Shown: positions 49,000 to 57,862, counted from the first letter of the stretch. The stretch is 64,000 nt of DNA from Alteromonadaceae bacterium M269 (GCA_004353515.1 SMNZ01000009.1:47815-111814); one strand, 5' to 3'. The notes: generated by a model not told the origin, from the sequence alone. Translations and numbers: made by a program.

Positions 49000-51423
49000 G
49001 TGTTTGACTTACTCTATAGCTTTCGCCTTTTGAAGCGTGAAAAAATTCAGATTTTTATCTTGGCATTCGGCTTTGCCTTCTTCACAGCATTTTTGAGCTT
49101 TAGCTTAGAGTTAGGTCGATACTTGCTACAAGAAAAACCGCTTTGGGTACAAAATGAAAATCACTACATGACCATTGGTCGGACAGATATCAACTCTGAT
49201 TTTACAACGATTAATGGTCATGAATTAGATGTGATATCCAAAATACCACAGGTAAAAGAGTTGTCACGTTTAGCGGTAAAAAACTGGAATGGAAAAATAA
49301 ACGGGAAAGTCTTCAATAGTCTTAATTTGGTGTTCTATCAAAATAACTTAAATGCCTTGCTAGGGCTGCCCGATATCTTCCAGTATAGAGATAACGGGGT
49401 GTACATAAGCCACTCTTTTTGGCATAAAAATCAAAGTACTATAAATTTAGATAACAATGTAGCAATAGAGTTTAGTGGTACTTCTAAGATATTGAAGATT
49501 AATGGTATCTTACCTGAATCTATGGATAGGCTTGGCAACACTCAGGCTGAAATATGGCTTCCATATGAACACCTCTCTTCTTTTTCAGGTATCCCAGTAT
49601 TGCCATCTGATAGTTCCGACAATGACTCAACGGAAGGTAACAACTCTCTCGAAAATAAACTTAAATCACTTGCTATTTTCTATGGAGTAGCGACTTTAAA
49701 TCAGCAGTTTGAACACAACAGAATATTAGACTCAATAAAGCAAGCTGAGTTGAATAATACCAAGTCAGAGCCTACTAACTTCACTTATTTTGAAGCCCCT
49801 AAACAGCTTAGCGTAGTTTCTGGGATCGAATTCAACCCTAGTTACAGGGCCATAATTAATCAGCAATTTTGGTTACTTTTGATATTGGTCATTGGCTTAG
49901 GTTTATTGAACGGCTTGAACTTGTTTACTATATCGACTAGTAAGCTGATATACAGGCAACAAGAACTTAATCTGCGCCTCGTTCTGGGAGCAAGGTTTTC
50001 ATCTTTTTTTCATCAAATTAGCGTTGAGCACCTTCCTTTAATTATCTCAACGTTGACATTAGGATGGTTGATTTATGCCATAATTCCATTGCTTATATCT
50101 GGAAACTCTGTTTATGCATTTATCTTAAACAGCTATGACGCTGGCCATACGTTGCTAACTTGGATCAGTTTATGCGCACTAATCACTATATTTATAATTA
50201 TCTGTGCTTGCGTCCCCCTTATTAAACTATTTAAAGGTAGCCATTTTCATCGAAGTAGCCACAGCACCCTGAGTGTTAGAAACCGCCTATATATTCACCT
50301 GAATAGAGCGGGACAAATGCTCATTGCTATTCTAGGTCTTACCATTGCTCTATCGTTAGTCTTGGAAGAGATTGAACGCAGAAATTCTATTCAGTTCGCA
50401 GATCAACTGCATGTTATAGACGTTCAAGCAGAGCAAGTAATTCCGTTAAAATCAAACTTGTTGGAGGGAGAGCTCGGTACGCTTAATAGTTCGCAAATGG
50501 CAGTTTCAATCAGCCCTTTCGTTATGCCTGATTACGATACGCCTTTTTTATCTGTGGAAGGAATGGAGGACAGTGACAAATTTGTCGTAAGAAATGTAGC
50601 TGTTAGTGAGAACTACTTTTCTCTACTCGAATTAGAGTTCGTAACTTCTTTTACTGATTTAGGCCGTAACGATATAATCATAAACGAAGCTGTTGCTGAT
50701 TTGCTAGCGAAAGATGGGAACGTCAATGCTTTGATTGGGCAGGATGTAACGTTAGCTGGTGTCGCAATACGGCCACAAACTTTTAGGGTGAAAGCTGTTT
50801 TAAAAAATACACAACATTTTGGTATATTTGAAAATAATACACCGGTTGTTTACACACATCTCGGTAAAGCATGGCCTTTTTTGATCTATCAACTGAGCTT
50901 TTTTAGCTTGCCCGACTATTCTGATGCGCTGGTTAATACAATTCAATCTTGGTTATTAAGTGAATCAATTGAAGGGGTAATTGAAAGCCAAGGAAGTATC
51001 AGTCAACAACTCTCAGATTTAGATAAAAGAGGTAACCTTCTTTTTTGGACATCTTTGGTAGTAACATCTCTGATTTTTGCACTGGTTTGTATTAGCTTGT
51101 TTTATCAGATGATGGGACATGTCAAAGCATATCAAGTAAAATTTGGCACCATGCTCGCTATTGGAGCCAAGACTAGGCATATTGCGTGGGAGTTATTTAA
51201 GGAATCGTTTTATACATTCGGCATCGTAAATCCGGCTGTATTGGCGGTTATTTTCGCTTTAGAACCTTTGTTCATTAAAAGGGTTGGTCAAGAAATATTT
51301 TCTTTAGAATCGTACTTGTTAGCGGCCTTTCTTGTATTAACATTGACTATAATGACTTTACTGGTTTCATTATTTAGACTAAAAGGTAAAAAAATCAGTG
51401 TTTTGCTACAAACAAATGGGTGA
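49000..51423 (+). CDS. Large FtsX/MacB-type ABC permease
   Basis: Permease of 807 residues, about twice MacB-core size, with duplicated MacB periplasmic and FtsX-like units: a start MFDLLYSFRLLKREKIQIFILAFG with the first membrane helix, about three more helices at 285-415, another start-like helix near 440-455 and a second FtsX-like block at about 690-800. This is the architecture of duplicated (ADOP-like) permeases. GTG 49000 lies right behind AGGG. With the adaptor and ATPase it forms a mechanotransmission-type exporter for periplasmic substrates. Confidence 0.85.
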   Translation: MFDLLYSFRLLKREKIQIFILAFGFAFFTAFLSFSLELGRYLLQEKPLWVQNENHYMTIGRTDINSDFTTINGHELDVISKIPQVKELSRLAVKNWNGKINGKVFNSLNLVFYQNNLNALLGLPDIFQYRDNGVYISHSFWHKNQSTINLDNNVAIEFSGTSKILKINGILPESMDRLGNTQAEIWLPYEHLSSFSGIPVLPSDSSDNDSTEGNNSLENKLKSLAIFYGVATLNQQFEHNRILDSIKQAELNNTKSEPTNFTYFEAPKQLSVVSGIEFNPSYRAIINQQFWLLLILVIGLGLLNGLNLFTISTSKLIYRQQELNLRLVLGARFSSFFHQISVEHLPLIISTLTLGWLIYAIIPLLISGNSVYAFILNSYDAGHTLLTWISLCALITIFIIICACVPLIKLFKGSHFHRSSHSTLSVRNRLYIHLNRAGQMLIAILGLTIALSLVLEEIERRNSIQFADQLHVIDVQAEQVIPLKSNLLEGELGTLNSSQMAVSISPFVMPDYDTPFLSVEGMEDSDKFVVRNVAVSENYFSLLELEFVTSFTDLGRNDIIINEAVADLLAKDGNVNALIGQDVTLAGVAIRPQTFRVKAVLKNTQHFGIFENNTPVVYTHLGKAWPFLIYQLSFFSLPDYSDALVNTIQSWLLSESIEGVIESQGSISQQLSDLDKRGNLLFWTSLVVTSLIFALVCISLFYQMMGHVKAYQVKFGTMLAIGAKTRHIAWELFKESFYTFGIVNPAVLAVIFALEPLFIKRVGQEIFSLESYLLAAFLVLTLTIMTLLVSLFRLKGKKISVLLQTNG

Positions 51424-51967
51424 GTTGAAAGTCACGTGCGCTTAGAGTGCAGCAGCATACTTAGCTGGTACAATTTTGAAGTAAGGTGACAAACAATCGC
51501 ATGTCGCATTTATACTTTCTTTTGAAGGGATGGCTGAAAATAACGCAGTCAACAACCTAAAACTCAAAAGTACTTAGGTAGGTCAATAAAATCCTCTACC
51601 AAAACAGCTTAACACCTCTGACTAAACTTTCAGGAATAGCTTGATTGCTTTAGTATTTAACCCCCCCCTTATTCTAAATAACAATCTGCTAAACTGACTG
51701 TATATTTAGATGGCCTAATGGCTTTATCTGCCCAAACTGTTCAAGTGAAAGCACACCCTACAGCCTTCGGAAAATATAAAATGGACGCATATTGAAAGTG
51801 TTTCAATAAATAACTTAAAAACTATAATGTTGATCTTTACGAAGGACAACATCAACCCCACCGTAATGAGCTTCTTCTTAGATATAATATTAATAGACAA
51901 GGCTTAATTGATATTATTGTTGAGAAAGGGAAAGCCAATAATTTTCCCTTTAACTAAGGAGTTTAAA
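51424..51967. other. 544-bp spacer with transposase debris
   Basis: No intact gene is visible. It contains a run of eight C at 51,661-51,668 and a short IS1595-type transposase fragment (listed separately). The right end holds AAGGAG before the zinc-ribbon gene. Confidence 0.5.
51693..51779 (+). pseudogene. N-terminal fragment of an IS1595-like transposase
   Basis: The frame reads TDCIFRWPNGFICPNCSS and on to LRKI before a stop. The RWPNGF-CPxC pattern is the zinc-ribbon start typical of IS1595-type transposases (compare RWPENDGKAVCPHCGH in the intact one at 56375). Only about 28 codons remain, bounded by stops. Confidence 0.55.
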
Positions 51968-52243
51968 TTGAAATGCCCTAATTGCAGCTCTAGCTATAAT
52001 GTTTGGAGTAAGATATCTTTTGGAAACAAGCACCTCTGCAAGGTTTGTGAAAAAGAGTTTATTATGAAGTTAGATGGTAAGAGGTTACTACTTGTTACTT
52101 TAATTATATTGGTAATGCATTTCTCTATTGTAAATCCTTTTCTCTTATATATTGACCTACTTAATTTTCCAATTAAAGTATTTTATACGTTGATAGCTAT
52201 TTTCTATAGCTTCAAACCTAAACCAGTTGAATCAAAAAACTAG
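51968..52243 (+). CDS. Zinc-ribbon membrane protein, copy 1
   Basis: 91 residues from TTG 51968, set by AAGGAG ten bases upstream and by alignment with copy 3 (53314). Two CxxC pairs (MKCPNC and LCKVC) make an N-terminal zinc ribbon, and two hydrophobic helices follow (about 40-60 and 68-82). Unknown function. It heads a local module in which zinc-ribbon genes alternate with small membrane proteins carrying a PH-like end. Confidence 0.7.
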   Translation: MKCPNCSSSYNVWSKISFGNKHLCKVCEKEFIMKLDGKRLLLVTLIILVMHFSIVNPFLLYIDLLNFPIKVFYTLIAIFYSFKPKPVESKN

Positions 52244-52261
52244 GTATCCAAAGAGATTAAT

Positions 52262-52729
52262 ATGAATGGTGACTACCCTGTAAGAAGAATCATTTTTCTT
52301 CTTGTACTTTTTGTATTCCTGATAATTGCAATGGCTATGTTGCATGAGTCATACAAAATTCTGATATTAGGTATCGAACCATACTCGGGAAAAGGTTACG
52401 CAGCTTTACCGGGCGCATTAGTCTTTACCGGTTTCACTATTTGGTTTTGGATGAACCGAAAAGGTGTATCAAATAATATAATGAGAGTAAACGATGATGG
52501 CATTGGATTCGGAAATAGTAAGAGCTATCAGTTTTTTAAATGGGAAGATATCAAAGAAATTTCTATTAGTGGTAGCTTGGGATATCAGGTGAAAATAGAA
52601 GCTCAAGGCTGTAGTGATATGAAGATAGCGTCATTTAATACTTTGGTCTATCAAGTTGATTCTGATGAACTATTAGAGTATTTAAAAGATCGTGCTGGAA
52701 TTAATAATTTTTCATTGAATGAAAGGTAG
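52262..52729 (+). CDS. Two-helix membrane protein with PH-like C-terminus, copy 1
   Basis: 155 residues. Two membrane helices (about 10-28 and 47-63) flank ESYKILILGIEPYSGKGYAALPGA, then a soluble domain with VNDDGIGFGNSKSYQFFKWEDIKEI resembling bacterial PH-like domains that follow double-helix anchors. The sequence just before its ATG (GAGATTAAT) recurs before copy 2 at 52840. Function unknown. Confidence 0.7.
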   Translation: MNGDYPVRRIIFLLVLFVFLIIAMAMLHESYKILILGIEPYSGKGYAALPGALVFTGFTIWFWMNRKGVSNNIMRVNDDGIGFGNSKSYQFFKWEDIKEISISGSLGYQVKIEAQGCSDMKIASFNTLVYQVDSDELLEYLKDRAGINNFSLNER

Positions 52730-52735
52730 TGTTAC

Positions 52736-52839
52736 ATGAAATGTCTGTTCTTGTGGAAACTTACAAGAAAGGCTTATTTCTCAAGTTTAGTGAAAATTCG
52801 GTTATCTACCTACACAGAGTCGACAAAAGCGAGATTAAT
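52736..52839 (+). pseudogene. Decayed zinc-ribbon copy 2
   Basis: ATGAAATG, then after one extra base TTCTTGTGGAAA, matches the start of copy 3 (53314), but the frame is shifted and the middle is deleted. The right end (GAGTCGACAAAAGCGAGATTAAT) matches the end of copy 1 and its junction to the next gene. An open frame across this stretch gives an N-terminal extension to the following gene, which I regard as spurious. Confidence 0.6.
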
Positions 52840-53301
52840 GTGAATGGAGAGTATTCAAAAAACAAATGGACTTTACTATGCGGGTTGCTTGTATTTTTAG
52901 GGTTCTCTATTGGGACAATATATGAGTCATATAAGATTCTTCTTTTGGGTATTGAACCCCATACAGCTAAAGGGTATGCGGCTATCCCTGGAGCGATAGT
53001 ATTTCCAGCTTTTATTATTTGGGCTTGGATGAATCGGAAAGATATATTGCAGGATGCACTGATAGTTAATGAATTAGGGATTGGTTTTGGTCGCAAGAAA
53101 AAGTATCAATTTTTTAAATGGGACGATATAAAAGAAGCCTCTGTCAGCGGCATGGGGTTAGTAATAAAGATAAAAAGTAAGGAAGGTGTTACAAGTGCCA
53201 TTCCAGCCTCATTTAATGTTTTAGGCTACGAAGTAGATTCTTATGAACTTATCGAACATTTAAGAGTTATGGGACAGTCTAACAATTTTTCAGTGATCTA
53301 A
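52840..53301 (+). CDS. Two-helix membrane protein with PH-like C-terminus, copy 2
   Basis: 153 residues from GTG 52840, chosen because it aligns with the ATG of copy 1 and shares the upstream GAGATTAAT; a frame open from 52729 would add 37 residues derived from the decayed zinc-ribbon copy. It is a clear paralogue of 52262: YESYKILLLGIEPHTAKGYAAIPGA and ELGIGFGRKKKYQFFKWDDIKEA align directly. Function unknown. Confidence 0.68.
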   Translation: MNGEYSKNKWTLLCGLLVFLGFSIGTIYESYKILLLGIEPHTAKGYAAIPGAIVFPAFIIWAWMNRKDILQDALIVNELGIGFGRKKKYQFFKWDDIKEASVSGMGLVIKIKSKEGVTSAIPASFNVLGYEVDSYELIEHLRVMGQSNNFSVI

Positions 53302-53313
53302 AGGTGAAAGGAT

Positions 53314-53580
53314 ATGAAATGCCCTTCTTGTGGAAAAAAGTATAGTTCGTTTTGGAAAATCTCATATGGCAAAGAGCATCAATGCAAAAGCTGCGGCGAA
53401 AGGTTTGCATTAAGTGTTAACTTTAAAAGGGCTTTAATACTTGTTTTACCACTATTTATATTGAACTTTTTTATTTTAAAGCCTCTGGTTGAATATTCTG
53501 GCTATCCAAATTTTCCTATTGAGCTTGTTAGTTATTTTATTTTAGCGTTATCAACGGTATTATGTAGCAGTCACACCTAA
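53314..53580 (+). pseudogene. Zinc-ribbon membrane protein, copy 3, split by a transposon
   Basis: The first 80 codons are a paralogue of 51968 (MKCPSCGKKYSSFWKISYG, CKSCGERF, two hydrophobic helices). The present last eight codons are transposon terminal repeat. The original 3' end lies at 58242-58276: joining base 53554 to 58242 restores a frame that ends at TAA 58274-58276 and gives 91 residues, the same length as copy 1. As it stands the protein is 88 residues with an altered tail that may or may not work. Confidence 0.85.
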
Positions 53581-53597
53581 ATCTATTTCTAGATTTT
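53547..53597. repeat. Left target copy and terminal inverted repeat
   Basis: Target copy GTTATCAA at 53547-53554, then the repeat from 53555 (starting CGGTATTATGTAGCAGTCAC) to 53597. The first 26 bases match the right end exactly; the next 17 match with three changes. The methyltransferase stop codon lies in its last bases. Confidence 0.93.
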
Positions 53598-54456
53598 AAG
53601 CCGCTGGCATTATATTAAGCTCATCCGATAGCACTATGTCATCACTAACAATTAGTAATTCTGTACCTATTCGTTTGTGTGCCGCACTGTAGTTGAGATT
53701 AAATCGATGCTGGCGTCTATGATTATACAATGATTGTATCGCTGGTGAATTATCATAGGTTAAAATCCAAGAGCGATTAAGGTTGTTGAGAGTGTTAGCA
53801 ATATGTTGATGGTCTTCTGGCTTATAAAAATTCGTATATAGCGTAGAGCCTTTAACAAAATAAGGAGGGTCAACGCAATAAACTGCGTTATCGGGCAAAA
53901 ACTGATTGGTGTTATTAATGAAATCTACGGCATCATCGTTATAAATGTGAATTCGATGTTTATATTTTTCAATTCTCCGTATTCGCTCTATAAGTCCCGC
54001 CTTATTAAACCTACAGTCGAGTTTATAGTTTCCGTTCTGTGACAAACCTCCAATAACACCTGCTTTTAAGATAACGCCAGAGCGGTTACAACGATTCAAA
54101 AAGAAAGAAGAATATGCCAACTCAAAATCGTCAGCAGTATCTTTATTCTCTTGAACTGCTCTTTGACGGTGCCATTCCTCAATTGTAACCTCAGTGTTTA
54201 ATACTTTTTCTACAAAGTCATCTGTGTTGTTTAATATAGCGTCCCAAAAACAAAAGATTGAACGATCTAAATCGTTTAGGTGAAGATCATGCACAAACCC
54301 ATTCATTAACAACGTAAGAGCTAAACCACAACCTCCAGCATAAGGTTCGCAGTAGTGTCCCCTTGTTAATTCATTGTCAGAAATAATCTTTGATATCAAT
54401 GGCCATATTGCGGTTTTACCGCCTGGATATCTAAGTGGTGAAGGTGTTTGTGGCAT
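53596..54456 (-). CDS. Dam-type (D12 class) N6-adenine DNA methyltransferase
   Basis: 286 residues. Motifs in order: RYPGGK near residue 9, SAM motif EPYAGGCGLAL near 37, NDLD near 60, FFLNRCNRSG near 117 and catalytic DPPYF near 198. This is the alpha-group arrangement of Dam/DpnM enzymes; the target sequence cannot be read. No restriction nuclease is adjacent, so it is an orphan passenger of the transposon. AGGATAAG precedes its ATG. It may protect the element, or regulate transposition by hemimethylation as Dam does for IS10; this is inference. Confidence 0.88.
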   Translation of the reverse strand: MPQTPSPLRYPGGKTAIWPLISKIISDNELTRGHYCEPYAGGCGLALTLLMNGFVHDLHLNDLDRSIFCFWDAILNNTDDFVEKVLNTEVTIEEWHRQRAVQENKDTADDFELAYSSFFLNRCNRSGVILKAGVIGGLSQNGNYKLDCRFNKAGLIERIRRIEKYKHRIHIYNDDAVDFINNTNQFLPDNAVYCVDPPYFVKGSTLYTNFYKPEDHQHIANTLNNLNRSWILTYDNSPAIQSLYNHRRQHRFNLNYSAAHKRIGTELLIVSDDIVLSDELNIMPAA

Positions 54457-54529
54457 AATAAACTTATCCTATTCTATAAGTGTATATTACACCACCTGAC
54501 TGGTTCTGGCCATAGTTGGAAGGTGATTT

Positions 54530-55978
54530 TTATATTCGTTTTAGCATGTATTTAATCATTGGAGATATGTTGTCGAATTCACGCTTTAACTCTGTTGGAT
54601 TTGGATAAAGCCCAGCATGTGCATTCGCTCCTAAAGTCTTGGGTGATAGTACATTCAGCTGATTAGACTGTACTCTCATCAAAGCAGCCAAGGCATCCTT
54701 CTCTACTTTAGACAAATTAGAATCAAGTTTAATTTCTTTTATTACTTTTTCCATGAGTACATGAGTTTGCTGCGGCTGATGACTGCCTGTTGCTTTTTCA
54801 AAAAATAAGATATACAAGTTTTCAAGAAATGCTCTCGTGACAAGTGCAACAGCTAATGATTTTTCGTCAACAGATATGGTTCTCATTTCTTCAAACGCTC
54901 TGCGCAGAATCTTATTGTTGATAACCACTTTGAAGTCATACGGGACTATATATTTTCGCTTGTCGGGGTTTTGGTTGTTAGAGCCTTTACTTTCGCTCTC
55001 GTTAGAGCCACTTTTCTCAGTACCATTACTTCCAGACTCAGAGCTACCTTTTTCTTCTCCTTTGCCGCCTTGCTCACCGCCACCTTTATTAGGCTCGGCT
55101 TTGCCATCCTCACCATTGCTATTTGGTGGATTCTCTTTATTTGCTTCTTTTTTGAGTAAACACTCCTCCATTAAATGAGGTTTAACTCTTATTTTTGGGG
55201 CTACCGACTGTTCAATGAGTGCTCTACCATAGGCCATCCAGTCTTCTTTTCTAGTTCTTGAATTTACAACAGTATTCTCAACAAGGTCATCACAGAAACG
55301 GGCTAAAACAACATCAAAATCCTGGCACGATACATTAATTTTCACATCCTGTTCGGAGCGAGCGCTTACGATGCCAAATGTTTCTCGGATGAAAGGATTA
55401 CCTAAATACCTAGCGGCAGTAGTAATAATTCGATCTGTCTTTTCATCATGGAGAATGCCTTTTTTAACTGCATAATCCAGTAAAGCAAGAGCTAGAGCGT
55501 TTTGGTCCTTCTTGTTGACCTTGCCATTGTGTCTTGTCTTTTGTTTTGAGTCCCAATTCTTAATACCTACTCCATCTTGCTCACCATTATGTCTAACCCC
55601 CATCCAAGTATTCGCCTCGTCTGAGTCATCAAACAAAACACAATTGACAGCGTTAGGGATCTTAGAGCTGTTATCTGCAAGTTTTCTAAAATAGGGAACT
55701 TCGCCAGCAGGGGCTTTATCAGGATCATTCAATAACAACAAGGAACATAATCTTCTGTTGCCTTCGACTACGACGTAATTATCTTCTTCATCCTTTACAA
55801 CACCAATAGAATCCAAAGGATTTATTCCATGTGTTGAAATATGGCGAGCAAGACCTCTTACTCTCTCGTCTTTGAGCAAATGCTCAATAATTTTGTTTTG
55901 CTCATAAATCGGGTCATGTCTAGGATTATCAGTATCCAGATAGATATCGAGAACATTTAGTAGAATATTACTACTCAT
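54530..55978 (-). CDS. ParB-like N-terminal domain protein with low-complexity linker
   Basis: 482 residues. A ParB/sulfiredoxin-type domain (about 8-110) shows DTDNPRHDP, LARHISTHGINPL and VVVEGNRRLCSLLLL (ExNRR motif), features of ParB-like CTPase or nuclease domains. Residues about 280-345 are Gly/Ser/Glu/Asn-rich and disordered. The C-terminal 140 residues are helical (VVINNKILRRAFEEMRTISVDEKSLAVALVTRAFLENLY). ATG 55978 has GGAG five bases upstream and is preferred over GTG 55984. Such proteins occur in mobile elements and defence islands; the role here is unknown. Confidence 0.8.
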   Translation of the reverse strand: MSSNILLNVLDIYLDTDNPRHDPIYEQNKIIEHLLKDERVRGLARHISTHGINPLDSIGVVKDEEDNYVVVEGNRRLCSLLLLNDPDKAPAGEVPYFRKLADNSSKIPNAVNCVLFDDSDEANTWMGVRHNGEQDGVGIKNWDSKQKTRHNGKVNKKDQNALALALLDYAVKKGILHDEKTDRIITTAARYLGNPFIRETFGIVSARSEQDVKINVSCQDFDVVLARFCDDLVENTVVNSRTRKEDWMAYGRALIEQSVAPKIRVKPHLMEECLLKKEANKENPPNSNGEDGKAEPNKGGGEQGGKGEEKGSSESGSNGTEKSGSNESESKGSNNQNPDKRKYIVPYDFKVVINNKILRRAFEEMRTISVDEKSLAVALVTRAFLENLYILFFEKATGSHQPQQTHVLMEKVIKEIKLDSNLSKVEKDALAALMRVQSNQLNVLSPKTLGANAHAGLYPNPTELKREFDNISPMIKYMLKRI

Positions 55979-56032
55979 TTTCACTCCACTAATAGGAAAG
56001 TTAATTACGCTTAACTTTACATTATGGAGTAA

Positions 56033-56257
56033 TTATCTCTCCAACTGCAACTCCTCACAGCCAATAACTTTTAATATTTGCATCATAAATATAGCCCCAA
56101 AAGTTCCTCTTCCTATTTTGTTGCTCAAGTTTTGTGGTGTCTCATGAACGCCAATTTCTTCAAGACGCTTAGATATCTCTATGTAGTTTAGGTTTTTTCT
56201 CGCTATCTCAGCTTTTATTAATCCTTTGACATAATTTTTCCAGTCTTTATCGCTCAT
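56033..56257 (-). CDS. DUF6471-like small protein, probable regulator
   Basis: 74 residues (MSDKDWKNYVKGLIKAEIARKNLNYIEISKRLEEIGV...NLSNKIGRGTFGAIFMMQILKVIG), matching my memory of the DUF6471 family, which has a helix-turn-helix-like shape. ATG 56257 or 56260 is likelier than 56278. It is divergent from the transposase across a short region full of palindromes and may repress both. Confidence 0.7.
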   Translation of the reverse strand: MSDKDWKNYVKGLIKAEIARKNLNYIEISKRLEEIGVHETPQNLSNKIGRGTFGAIFMMQILKVIGCEELQLER

Positions 56258-56290
56258 CATTTCTCTCTCGATAATCACTAATCAACACAA

Positions 56291-56359
56291 ATCATTATAA
56301 ATGATGATTTTTCACTTTACAAAGCATCATCAATGATTGATAATCATCATATATGATGA
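56291..56359. promoter_or_regulatory. Paired palindromic operators between regulator and transposase
   Basis: ATCATT-ATA-AATGAT (56291-56305) and the perfect 16-bp palindrome TCATCATATATGATGA (56344-56359) lie between divergent genes, with further CATCAT/ATGATG half-sites between. They are probable binding sites for the DUF6471-like protein or another regulator. Confidence 0.65.
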
Positions 56360-56374
56360 AATAACACTATTGAG

Positions 56375-57367
56375 ATGCAACACTTTCTTTTATCAGCACA
56401 GGCAAGAACACTATCGGTCGCGAAAGTTGCAAGACTTAGCGACGATGTTGCCTATGATATGTTCAAGGAAATGCGTTGGCCTGAAAATGACGGGAAAGCG
56501 GTATGCCCTCATTGTGGCCATAAAGAGTGTTGGTCTTTTAAAACCCGAAAAATTTTCAAATGTAAGTCCTGTGAAAAACAGTTCTCCGTTACCTCTGGTA
56601 CTGTCTTTGCTAATCGTAAGTTACCAGTAAGAGATTACCTGCTCGCTATTGCGATTTTCGTTAATGCCCATAAAGGTCTATCTGCTCTGCAACTCGGACG
56701 CGACCTTGGTGTCCAATACAAAACAGCTTTTGTTATGGCACACAAAATTCGTGAAGCGATCGGAGCTGATATTCAAGATATCAAACTAAAAGGCGAAGTT
56801 GAGGTTGATGGCGCTTACTTCGGCGGATATGTTAAGCCAACTAACTGGAAGGAAAACCGCAAAGACCGCCGACTGGCTAAAAACCAGAATGGTAAACGTC
56901 GTTGTGTATTTGTAATAAGAGAGCGTGGGGGACGCACCGTACCTGTTGTAATTAAGTCTGAAAATACGGATGCAGTAGAGGCAGCCATGCTTAAACATAT
57001 CTGTCGCACGTCTACTGTTCACGCAGATGAAAACGCTGCTTATGATGCACTGAACAGCTTGTATAACATGGAACGGATCAATCATTCTGCTGCTTATAGT
57101 GATGGTGTGAGTTGCACTAATGGCGCAGAAGGATGGTTCTCTAGGCTACGTCGTGCAGAGATTGGTCAACATCATCACGTTTCTGGTAAATATCTACATG
57201 CTTATGCAAACGAGTCTGCTTATCGAGAGGACATGCGTAAAGTTGATAACGGCACTGTTTTTGACGACGTATTAAAAACTTGTCTCAAGAAAAGAACGTC
57301 TCATGAATGGTCAGGATATTGGCAAGGGAATAAACAAATTGGTGAAATTCTGGCACACCCAAATTAA
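56375..57367 (+). CDS. IS1595-family (ISXO2-like) transposase
   Basis: 330 residues. An N-terminal zinc ribbon (RWPENDGKAVCPHCGH...CKSCEKQFSVTSGTVF, about 34-75) binds DNA; a helix-turn-helix-like part follows (GLSALQLGRDLGVQYKTAFVMAHKIR); the ISXO2-like catalytic domain has Asp in VEVDGAYFGG near 148, Asp in HADENAAYDAL near 215, and the distal acidic/Asn-Lys region NGAEGWFSRLRRAEIGQHHHVSGKYLHAYANE. No frameshift or stop is seen. The stop overlaps by 4 bp with the stop of the convergent gene at 57364. Confidence 0.93.
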   Translation: MQHFLLSAQARTLSVAKVARLSDDVAYDMFKEMRWPENDGKAVCPHCGHKECWSFKTRKIFKCKSCEKQFSVTSGTVFANRKLPVRDYLLAIAIFVNAHKGLSALQLGRDLGVQYKTAFVMAHKIREAIGADIQDIKLKGEVEVDGAYFGGYVKPTNWKENRKDRRLAKNQNGKRRCVFVIRERGGRTVPVVIKSENTDAVEAAMLKHICRTSTVHADENAAYDALNSLYNMERINHSAAYSDGVSCTNGAEGWFSRLRRAEIGQHHHVSGKYLHAYANESAYREDMRKVDNGTVFDDVLKTCLKKRTSHEWSGYWQGNKQIGEILAHPN

Positions 57368-57804
57368 TAAGCGGAGCGCCAGATAATAGGAGAGCCAGCA
57401 CTAGTATCTCGTCCCACTTGCAGGATAATATTTCTGTCAGATAACCTCCTCAAAGCTTGTGATACGCTCTGTTTGATGGCGGAGCGTTCAGATTCTTGCA
57501 ATTCTGGTTTTGTGTCGAAGATATATTGAATTAAGTCGTTTAAAGTAAAGTCTTTATCAGAAAGCCTGACGAACCTACCGACCAACTCCGGGATTTCACC
57601 TTTGTTAATCCCATGAGTTTTATTATTTCTTCGCTTTGCTTTAATCTCGTGTAGCTTAAAGTCAGGTTCAAAAATCTTGATACTGACCTCAAGTGCATTC
57701 AACTTGTTTGATAAATCTTGTAACTCCTTTTCAATAGCCATAATCTCTCCTTGAATTTGAGAGTGTTTTTGTGTCAATGCGCTAACCGCGTGCGAAGAAG
57801 GCAT
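57364..57804 (-). CDS. Coiled-coil plus winged-helix-like small protein
   Basis: 146 residues. An N-terminal coiled coil (about 10-45, GEIMAIEKELQDLSNKLNALEV) is followed by a basic patch KAKRRNNKTHG and a C-terminal domain resembling a winged helix (FTLNDLIQYIFDTKPELQESERSAIKQSVSQALRRLSDRNIILQVG). Probably DNA-binding. It is a passenger gene in the transposon; role unknown. Confidence 0.6.
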   Translation of the reverse strand: MPSSHAVSALTQKHSQIQGEIMAIEKELQDLSNKLNALEVSIKIFEPDFKLHEIKAKRRNNKTHGINKGEIPELVGRFVRLSDKDFTLNDLIQYIFDTKPELQESERSAIKQSVSQALRRLSDRNIILQVGRDTSAGSPIIWRSAY

Positions 57805-57862
57805 AATATTCTCTTTTTGGTGATTAGCCCCCCAGATGCTGAGGGCCGTATGACATTATGTT

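Noticed and set aside
51661..51668. Run of eight C as a phase-variation tract
   Set aside because: It lies in non-coding debris with no frame or promoter that it could switch.
54837..55178. A 113-codon + strand frame opposite the ParB-like gene
   Set aside because: Its Ser/Pro/Leu composition mirrors the Gly/Ser/Glu linker of the real gene.
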